This document shows, piece after piece, positions 32,675 through 37,862 of a DNA stretch of 37,862 bases. Origin of the DNA: JAGPDB01 sp046331265 (lineage in GTDB: Bacteria; Actinomycetota; Acidimicrobiia; IMCC26256; JAGPDB01); contig JAXLRE010000012.1 in NCBI GenBank assembly GCA_046331265.1, positions 1 through 37,862 of the forward strand, in the 5' to 3' direction. Numbering within the stretch: position 1 is the first letter of the stretch; each line of letters opens with the position of its first letter. Made by a program: the position numbers and the translations under genes. Under the pieces are notes generated by a model, which did no database searches, had not been told where the DNA came from, and was given only the letters and a program-made list of their open reading frames with translations.

Positions 32675-32689
32675 AGTGTCAGCTAGCCT
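32661..32689 (+). promoter_or_regulatory. Probable leaderless promoter of dedA
   Basis: CTAACA (32661-32666, four of six matches to TTGACA) and TAGCCT (32684-32689, TANNNT form) are separated by 17 bp. The -10 ends 7 nt before ATG 32697, which has no Shine-Dalgarno, so transcription would begin at the start codon. The -35 is overlapped by one arm of the inverted repeat. Confidence 0.45.
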
Positions 32690-32696
32690 TAAGCCG

Positions 32697-33362
32697 ATGA
32701 ATTTATTATTTGGACTTTCAGGTGTTTTTAAAATTTTTGATTCTCAGTGGATAGAAGAATTCTTGTCAAGAATTAGCCCATGGGGATATGTTGTTTTGTT
32801 AGTTGTTATTTTCTGTGAGACTGCAGTTCTCATCGGCATGTTCTTACCGGGTGATTCGCTCTTGTTCGTTGCAGGTTTTCTTGCATTCAAAGGTAACTTG
32901 AATATTTGGATATTGTTACCGTTAATCGTTATAGCTGCAATCGCTGGAGACCAGTTTGCTTACACCATCGGAGAAAGACTTGGGGCGAGACTTTTTAAAA
33001 ATGAAGATGCTCGATTCTTGAAAAAATCTCATATTGAAAAAACACAAGCTTTCTTTGATAAATATGGTGCAAAGACAATTGTTATATCCAGATTCGTTCC
33101 GATAGTCCGAGCCATCGCACCGACTATGGCGGGTGCAGCAAAAATGAAACGATCAGTGTATTTAAAATACAACATTGTTGGAGCTTTCATCTGGGGTGTT
33201 GGCGTTACACTCTTAGGATACTTTTTAGGTAAATCAATTGGCGCAGAAAAAATTGATAAATACTTGCTTCCAATTTTTGCTTTCGTTGTTTTATTATCTT
33301 TATCTCCTGCAATATTTGAAGGTATCAAACACAAATTAGATAAAAGAAAAGTAAAAGCTTAA
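32697..33362 (+). CDS. DedA family membrane protein
   Basis: A 221-aa polytopic protein of the DedA/VTT group, now viewed as lipid carriers or scramblases. Signature elements are present: FCETAVLIGMFLPGDSLLFVAGF (the E and PGDS region), AAIAGDQFAYTIGERLG, the re-entrant FFDKYGAKTIVISRFVPIVRAIAPTMAG with its conserved Arg residues and Pro, and GAFIWGVGVTLLGYFLG. I chose ATG 32697 over ATG 32640 because the family usually starts close to here, 32640 falls inside the inverted repeat, and a well-spaced promoter fits 32697 as a leaderless start. The basic tail is cytoplasmic. Its stop overlaps the convergent DMT gene by 4 nt. Confidence 0.9.
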   Translation: MNLLFGLSGVFKIFDSQWIEEFLSRISPWGYVVLLVVIFCETAVLIGMFLPGDSLLFVAGFLAFKGNLNIWILLPLIVIAAIAGDQFAYTIGERLGARLFKNEDARFLKKSHIEKTQAFFDKYGAKTIVISRFVPIVRAIAPTMAGAAKMKRSVYLKYNIVGAFIWGVGVTLLGYFLGKSIGAEKIDKYLLPIFAFVVLLSLSPAIFEGIKHKLDKRKVKA

Positions 33363-34246
33363 CTTGTCGTCGTTCCTATAGAAACTAAAACCACACCAAT
33401 CGCAGCAACCGCGAAACCAAAATTCTGTATGCGAGTAGTTTTTTCTTTTAAAAATGCAATTGCTAATAAAATTGTTATCCCTGGATATAAATTAATAATA
33501 ATATTTGCTGCATTTAAACCAATTTGTTTTGCTGCATAAGGATATACGCCTTGAGCAGAGTTATATAAAAATGCAATGCCAACAAGAAAAAAGAAATAAC
33601 GTTTAAAAAACTTTCTTGTAGATTCTTTTTTAGCAATATAAAAAATTGCCCATAAAAATCCAGGAAGTTGCATCATAAGCAATTTGATCAATATTGGAGA
33701 ATGAACACTACCTAGGCCAGTAAAGTAACAACCTGTCAACAACCCAGCCGCGCCCCCAAAAAATATCGATAGTTTTAATTTTGCTTTATGCTCAGCATTT
33801 TCTTTAGTCTCGTCCTTTAAATATGAAATACATATAATTGCAATCGATGCACATATTGCACCTAACCAAATAAGTACAGAAGACTTATCGTCAATTAGAA
33901 CTGAAACAATTGCTGGAACAAGCAGTGATAATAATCCGAGTAGCGACATTACAACGCTTACAAATCCTTTTGCTAGACCATGAAGTAGAAGAAAGAATGC
34001 ACTTGTCCCCAAAATTCCTAATAGAAACAAGTAAGAATTTGTCCCAACCTTTCCAAACTCACCTGTAGGTAAAATTATTAAGAAAAGTATTGGTATCTCA
34101 CACAGATATATTGCAGCAAAAAAATCTGTCGGGGAATGTTTACGACTTAGTAAACCTGCAAAAAAATCACCTGCACCAAAACATATGGCCGCAAATAAAG
34201 AAGCTATTATTCCAAATGTTACCCCAGGTAAAGCTGCATAAATCAT
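33359..34246 (-). CDS. EamA/DMT-family transporter
   Basis: A 295-aa membrane protein with ten predicted helices in two EamA halves. The first half has FAAICFGAGDFFAGLLSRKHSP and the second ends in NIIINLYPGITILLAIAFLKEKTTRIQNFGFAVAAIGVVLVS, the classic EamA closing pattern with conserved P-G and E-K. A charged loop near residues 145-158 divides the halves. Substrate unknown, probably a small metabolite. The ATG at 34246 has TAGTCT 6 nt upstream, suggesting a leaderless start; an AAGG lies too close to act as a ribosome site. It diverges from the papain-fold gene across 54 bp. Confidence 0.88.
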   Translation of the reverse strand: MIYAALPGVTFGIIASLFAAICFGAGDFFAGLLSRKHSPTDFFAAIYLCEIPILFLIILPTGEFGKVGTNSYLFLLGILGTSAFFLLLHGLAKGFVSVVMSLLGLLSLLVPAIVSVLIDDKSSVLIWLGAICASIAIICISYLKDETKENAEHKAKLKLSIFFGGAAGLLTGCYFTGLGSVHSPILIKLLMMQLPGFLWAIFYIAKKESTRKFFKRYFFFLVGIAFLYNSAQGVYPYAAKQIGLNAANIIINLYPGITILLAIAFLKEKTTRIQNFGFAVAAIGVVLVSIGTTTS

Positions 34247-34252
34247 TACCTT

Positions 34253-34258
34253 AGACTA
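34253..34258 (-). promoter_or_regulatory. Possible -10 element of the EamA transporter gene (leaderless)
   Basis: On the minus strand TAGTCT (TANNNT form) ends 6 nt before the ATG at 34246. No convincing -35 lies 16-18 bp upstream, so the assignment rests on spacing and on the lack of a usable ribosome site. Confidence 0.3.
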
Positions 34259-34300
34259 GCGGCTGACACGTAGGTCATATCTGTACCTAAGTGGGTAAGC

Positions 34301-35335
34301 ATGAAAACAATAGTTAACGATGATGAGGTTTTAGCACTAGCTAATGTCATTAACCCCGGCGGACAACGCATATTAGAAGACGGTACGGTTAAGCCAGGAC
34401 TTGAATTTCATGAGACAAATTGTGCATTTGTAGCTTTAGCAACTGCAGCATTTTTACAGGATGGCACAGAGGTAGGAGCGCCTTGCGCTCCTAGTGCATT
34501 ACTTATTCGAGGTAATAGCTTCTTAGTCACACATGCAATTGAAGGAATTGATTCAAAAACAACTTGTGAAGAAATTGACCTTAACGACAATTCAATAGAA
34601 CTAGAAAAAAAAGTTAAAGAAATTGTCGATCAATATCCTGGACAGAGTTTTCTTGTACATGGACATGGTGATAATGGTCATCACTGGTTCAATATCACAC
34701 CTGAAGGAAAAGTAATAGATATCCAAAGCGGTATTACAGGTCATGAACTTCTACAGGGACAAAGAGCATTTGACGGTTTACGCAAATTCAATAGGATAGA
34801 TATTTATCCTGTTGCTCCAGACATATCAGGTAAATCAATATTAGATACAGCTCAGGCTGTCCATCAATTCAATGGAATGATCAATCTGTCTCGTTACATG
34901 CAAACTAAATTCGATCCTGATTTCAATTTAAATATAAGCGGAATTGTCGATAGTGCTATCGAACCTTATCTTGCATCAAAAATATCTACTGATACACGTG
35001 TTCCTGACGAAATAGAAAATGATGTCATGCATGTTTGGTTCAATGAATATATAGCTAGGTTAACTGAAGTACATGAACAAAATGGTGGCAATGCTAAAGA
35101 TATCCAAGAAGAACTTGTAAGGGCTTTAGATCCTCAACCTGAATTAGAAGTAGATGGAGTCGAACAAACTTGGTTAAGTGAAGCACAATTTAGAAAACCT
35201 GCCAGCACAGAACGAGAAATTTCTATTGCAGAATTATATGCGGGTAGATGCCCAGTAATATCTGATGCATATAAACAGCTAGAGGGTACAAATAAAATGG
35301 CCGCTCCAGAAACTGGGGCGGCCATTAATCGTTAA
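34301..35335 (+). CDS. Papain-fold (glutamine-deamidase-like, Tox-PL type) protein of unknown role
   Basis: A 344-aa protein whose first 145 residues show a papain-like deamidase pattern. A Cys sits at the start of a helix (T39-N-C41-A-F-V-A-L-A), a strand ends SFLVHGHG, a His lies in G-H-H128-W-F-N, and an Asp in V-I-D140-I-Q-S-G. This C...GHxFN...D-x-Q order matches the Tox-PL/papain-fold-1 toxins and effectors that deamidate glutamine. The remaining 200 residues match nothing I recognise; they look mainly helical. There is no signal peptide, secretion domain or evident immunity gene beside it. The last 13 codons are the hairpin that ends the convergent pyrophosphatase transcript. A regulator or modifier of host-cell proteins is as possible as a toxin. 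Confidence 0.7.
   Translation: MKTIVNDDEVLALANVINPGGQRILEDGTVKPGLEFHETNCAFVALATAAFLQDGTEVGAPCAPSALLIRGNSFLVTHAIEGIDSKTTCEEIDLNDNSIELEKKVKEIVDQYPGQSFLVHGHGDNGHHWFNITPEGKVIDIQSGITGHELLQGQRAFDGLRKFNRIDIYPVAPDISGKSILDTAQAVHQFNGMINLSRYMQTKFDPDFNLNISGIVDSAIEPYLASKISTDTRVPDEIENDVMHVWFNEYIARLTEVHEQNGGNAKDIQEELVRALDPQPELEVDGVEQTWLSEAQFRKPASTEREISIAELYAGRCPVISDAYKQLEGTNKMAAPETGAAINR
34473..34493. repeat. Perfect 9-bp hairpin inside the papain-fold gene
   Basis: TAGGAGCGC (34473-34481) and GCGCTCCTA (34485-34493) pair fully around a 3-nt loop. It is G+C-rich against an A+T-rich background and lies 17 codons after the proposed catalytic Cys. No T run follows. Confidence 0.7.
35286..35326 (-). terminator. 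Intrinsic terminator of hppA lying inside the convergent coding region
   Basis: A 14-bp stem with one G-U pair (35296-35309 with 35313-35326) closes a 3-nt AAA loop. Read leftwards from hppA it is followed by TTTTATTTGT, a good U tract; read rightwards no U tract follows. It begins 19 nt after the hppA stop and encodes the C-terminal residues of the papain-fold gene on the other strand. Confidence 0.85.
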
Positions 35336-35345
35336 GTTTAAATAC

Positions 35346-37742
35346 TTAGTTTTTAATTTCTATAACTTCTATATCAACTTCTATTTCCACTTCGTCGCTT
35401 GATGATGAAACTTCGTCAACATCAAGTCCACTAGGACGAGATTTTGAATACCAGATTGCACCTAAAAGAATTACAACAGCAACGGCAGAAATTATGAATC
35501 TTGCATTGTTGTCACTCATTGAGATAACCGCAGGTAGAGTTAAAAGCGAAACTAAGTTCATAACTTTTATCAATGGGTTAATGGCTGGACCAGCTGTGTC
35601 TTTAAATGGATCTCCTACAGTGTCCCCAATAACCACAGCTTTGTGCGTGTCGCTTCCCTTTCCACCATGGTTACCTGATTCAATATATTTTTTCGCATTA
35701 TCCCAAGCACCACCAGAGTTAGATAAAAAGTTAGCCATAAGCTGACCAACGACAATCGCGCTCGCTAAGAATGCTCCTAATGCAAAAGCACCGAGACCAA
35801 AACCAACAGCTACCGGTGTAAGAACAGCTAATAGCGCTGGTGTTGATAGTTCACGCAATGATGCGCCAGTACAAATACCAATTACTTCACCGTAATCTGG
35901 TTTGTCTGTCCCTTGCATTATTCCAGGCTTATCGCGGAATTGTTTTCTAACTGTTTGAACAATGGTTCCAGCAGTACGACTTACTGCCAATATAGCTAGA
36001 GAAGAAAACATGAATGCAACTGATCCACCTATTAGTAAACCAATAAATGTTTTTGGATCTGCAACGTTAAATTGAACAGCTTCGAATGCTGTCTTTCCTG
36101 CTTTAGTTGCATCTGCAACAATGGCATATTTTTCTGAACCATTTTCAAAAATCGTTTCAACAAAACTTGCAAATAATGCAACAGCTGCAATAACCGCAGA
36201 ACCAATAGCGAAACCTTTTGTTACGGCCTTTGTTGTGTTACCAACTGTATCTAAACCATCAAGAATTTCTTCTGTTTCACCTTCGAATACTCCTGACATT
36301 TCAGCAATACCTTGTGCATTATCTGCAACAGGACCAAATGTATCTTCAGCAACAACTATTGCAGTCGTTGAGAGCATACCTATACCTGTAAGTGCTACAA
36401 GATAGAAAGAAAATGCTGTATTCCCACCACCAAGAGCTAAAGCAACGCCAATTGCTGATGCGATTGCGAACAATGCCCACACTGCAGATTCAAGACCAGA
36501 TGAAATACCAGAAAGCACAACGGTCGCTGGGCCAGTTTTACCTGAGTCAGCGATTGACTTAACTGGTTTAAATGAACTTGATGTGAAATATTGTGTAATA
36601 CGACTAGCTACTTGGCCTAGTACAACGCCTGCAACTATCGCAAAGAACAATCTTGTTCCAGGATTCGATACAGCATCACTTCCGACGCCTGAATCGTTAC
36701 CTATATATAGGAATGAAATAACAGCTGCACCTACAAGAGTCAATATAGATGCAATTGTCAAACCTCTGTTAATTGGTTTTAGAGCATCCTTTTCATTTTT
36801 CTTTGCTCGAACAGCGAAAATCGAAATCATTGATGCAAGCAAACCAACAGCCATGATTGCTATTGGGAAAATCAAACCTTTACTTGCTGATCCTGCAAGA
36901 CCAATTCCTGAAAATGCGCTAACACCAAGAATGATCGAAGCAACTAATACAACACCAAAGCTTTCAAAAAGGTCAGATGCCATACCTGCGCAGTCGCCAA
37001 CATTATCTCCAACGTTATCGGCAATTGTTGCTGGATTTCTAGGGTCATCTTCTGGAATTCCTTGTTCAACTTTACCTACAAGGTCAGCACCAACATCAGC
37101 TGCTTTAGTAAAGATACCTCCACCAACACGTAAGAACAATGCTAGAAGTGATCCACCAAAACCGAAACCAACAAGAATTGCTGATGCAGTGTTTTGGAAA
37201 ATCATAACAATAGAAACTGCACCTAGTAATCCAAGTCCTGCAGTGAATAATCCACATACACCACCTGCGCGAAAAGCAACCATCAATGCATTATCCATTG
37301 ACCCTGTCGTTGCAGCATGTGCTGTACGAACATTTGCACGTGTTGATAACCACATTCCAAGGAAACCAATCGAACCAGAACATAGTCCACCAAGAACAAA
37401 TGCAAGAGTTCTAAATGTTCCTGATTGAACAAAACTTAAAGCTTCTGTTCCACTTGATTTTTCGATTGCACGACTTGTTAAAAATACAATCGCACCTAAA
37501 GGAACAACAATGGCAATTATCGTTTTAAATTGACGATATATATAGGCCATTGCCCCTTCTTGAATTGCACCAGCTATTTCTTGCATTTTTTCGTTGCCGG
37601 CATCAACTTTTAATACGCGTGTTGTAAGTATTGCACCTACAACTAATGCCAAAATAGCAACTGCAAACGCGAACCAAAGCCATGTCCAGTCTGAATTAGA
37701 AAGAACAAACTTTTGGTATCCCCCCTCGGCTGCAAATAACAT
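35346..37742 (-). CDS. hppA: Membrane-bound proton-translocating pyrophosphatase, K+-independent type
   Basis: HppA splits pyrophosphate in the cytoplasm and pumps H+ across the membrane. The 798-aa protein has about sixteen helices, the pyrophosphate site KAADVGADLVGK (residues 213-224), DDPRNPATIADNVGDNVGD (232-250) and a C-terminal VVIGDTVGDPFKDTAGPAINPLIK. Residues 501-506 read GNTTKA: Lys at the position that is Ala in K+-dependent enzymes (460 in Carboxydothermus), the mark of the K+-independent class. An unusual acidic tail (SSSSDEVEIEVDIEVIE) ends the protein. ATG 37742 has an AAGGAGA site. In Streptomyces hppA also lies near topA. Its transcript ends at the hairpin at 35296-35326. 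Confidence 0.96.
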   Translation of the reverse strand: MLFAAEGGYQKFVLSNSDWTWLWFAFAVAILALVVGAILTTRVLKVDAGNEKMQEIAGAIQEGAMAYIYRQFKTIIAIVVPLGAIVFLTSRAIEKSSGTEALSFVQSGTFRTLAFVLGGLCSGSIGFLGMWLSTRANVRTAHAATTGSMDNALMVAFRAGGVCGLFTAGLGLLGAVSIVMIFQNTASAILVGFGFGGSLLALFLRVGGGIFTKAADVGADLVGKVEQGIPEDDPRNPATIADNVGDNVGDCAGMASDLFESFGVVLVASIILGVSAFSGIGLAGSASKGLIFPIAIMAVGLLASMISIFAVRAKKNEKDALKPINRGLTIASILTLVGAAVISFLYIGNDSGVGSDAVSNPGTRLFFAIVAGVVLGQVASRITQYFTSSSFKPVKSIADSGKTGPATVVLSGISSGLESAVWALFAIASAIGVALALGGGNTAFSFYLVALTGIGMLSTTAIVVAEDTFGPVADNAQGIAEMSGVFEGETEEILDGLDTVGNTTKAVTKGFAIGSAVIAAVALFASFVETIFENGSEKYAIVADATKAGKTAFEAVQFNVADPKTFIGLLIGGSVAFMFSSLAILAVSRTAGTIVQTVRKQFRDKPGIMQGTDKPDYGEVIGICTGASLRELSTPALLAVLTPVAVGFGLGAFALGAFLASAIVVGQLMANFLSNSGGAWDNAKKYIESGNHGGKGSDTHKAVVIGDTVGDPFKDTAGPAINPLIKVMNLVSLLTLPAVISMSDNNARFIISAVAVVILLGAIWYSKSRPSGLDVDEVSSSSDEVEIEVDIEVIEIKN

Positions 37743-37775
37743 AATTTCTCCTTGATGTATAAAACGTAACGATTT

Positions 37776-37781
37776 AGGCTA
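37776..37781 (-). promoter_or_regulatory. Possible -10 element of hppA
   Basis: On the minus strand TAGCCT (TANNNT form, identical to the proposed dedA -10) lies 34 nt before the hppA ATG, giving a leader of roughly 28 nt that includes the AAGGAGA ribosome site. The -35 at 17-18 bp is poor. Confidence 0.25.
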
Positions 37782-37836
37782 CATCAACGGTCATTGAGGA
37801 GATAAATCAGACCTTAACTCTCAAATGGACGGTGTT

Positions 37837-37852
37837 GGGGGGGGAAAAAAAA
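37837..37852. repeat. Adjacent homopolymer runs G8 and A8
   Basis: Eight G residues (37837-37844) are followed directly by eight A residues (37845-37852), ten bases from the right edge and about 95 bp upstream of hppA. Such runs are prone to slippage and to sequencing or assembly error. Confidence 0.85.
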
Positions 37853-37862
37853 GGTTTTATTT

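Noticed and set aside
36583..37428. 281-aa plus-strand open frame
   Set aside because: Antisense to hppA; long only because Gly/Ala/Val codons reverse to non-stop codons.
1..37862. Insertion sequences, phage genes, CRISPR arrays, rRNA, integration sites
   Set aside because: I looked for transposase or integrase motifs, regularly spaced repeats and rRNA-like segments and saw none; the single tRNA has no flanking repeat of its 3' end.

Overview
The window is a gene-dense, A+T-rich stretch (roughly 35-38% G+C by eye) of a bacterial chromosome, almost certainly from an actinobacterium with a small, streamlined genome. The grounds are an actinobacterial ClpC, an ECF sigma factor with an RsrA-like zinc anti-sigma factor, a DUF2505 protein, an LppM-like lipoprotein, a topoisomerase I with GR(Y/F)G-type C-terminal repeats and a Lys-rich tail, and gene order. 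Going left to right, radA, clpC, coaX, panC, folK, folP, hpt, tilS, holB and topA follow the same order as Rv3585 to Rv3646c in Mycobacterium tuberculosis. Low G+C plus tight packing suggests a marine lineage such as Candidatus Actinomarinales, but that placement is inference. No gap between genes exceeds 300 bases. I saw no insertion sequence, phage gene, CRISPR array or rRNA.

Region 1 (1-5773): a leftward unit of lipoprotein, radA and a truncated dienelactone hydrolase, with 8-nt overlaps at both junctions. An aquaporin with its own terminator diverges from it, followed by a DMT-type permease converging on an ATP-grasp ligase. Region 2 (5774-12713): a 2-oxoglutarate dioxygenase (PhyH family) diverges from the ATP-grasp gene across a region with a perfect palindrome and meets clpC tail to tail. 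Then come a rightward polyprenyl diphosphate synthase, a flavodoxin-fold reductase and a DUF2505 protein, which meets an alpha/beta hydrolase. Region 3 (12710-18390): leftward cofactor genes folK, panC, nadB, nadC and coaX (folate, pantothenate/CoA and NAD synthesis) with an unusual SDR protein and the hydrolase downstream. Region 4 (18481-21231): pyruvate kinase against a Lys/Ala-rich protein with a phosphatase-like head that lacks its catalytic residues.

Region 5 (21341-32482): one continuous leftward run of topA, MFS transporter, tmk, holB, tRNA-Thr(CGU), a GIDE-LemA fusion, sigR-like, rsrA-like, a small membrane protein, tilS, hpt and folP. Most junctions are under about 12 nt or overlap. 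It combines DNA topology and replication, dTTP and purine supply, tRNA modification, folate synthesis and a probable redox-stress switch. Region 6 (32483-37862): DedA protein, DMT permease, a papain-fold (glutamine-deamidase-like) protein of unknown role, and a membrane pyrophosphatase.

Most worth following: the papain-fold protein, whose 3' end doubles as the pyrophosphatase terminator; the GIDE-LemA fusion with a duplicated aromatic motif; the pseudophosphatase with a histone-H1-like tail; matching potassium-independence signatures in pyruvate kinase and pyrophosphatase; an inverted repeat over a probable leaderless dedA promoter; and the condensed mycobacterial-type gene order.
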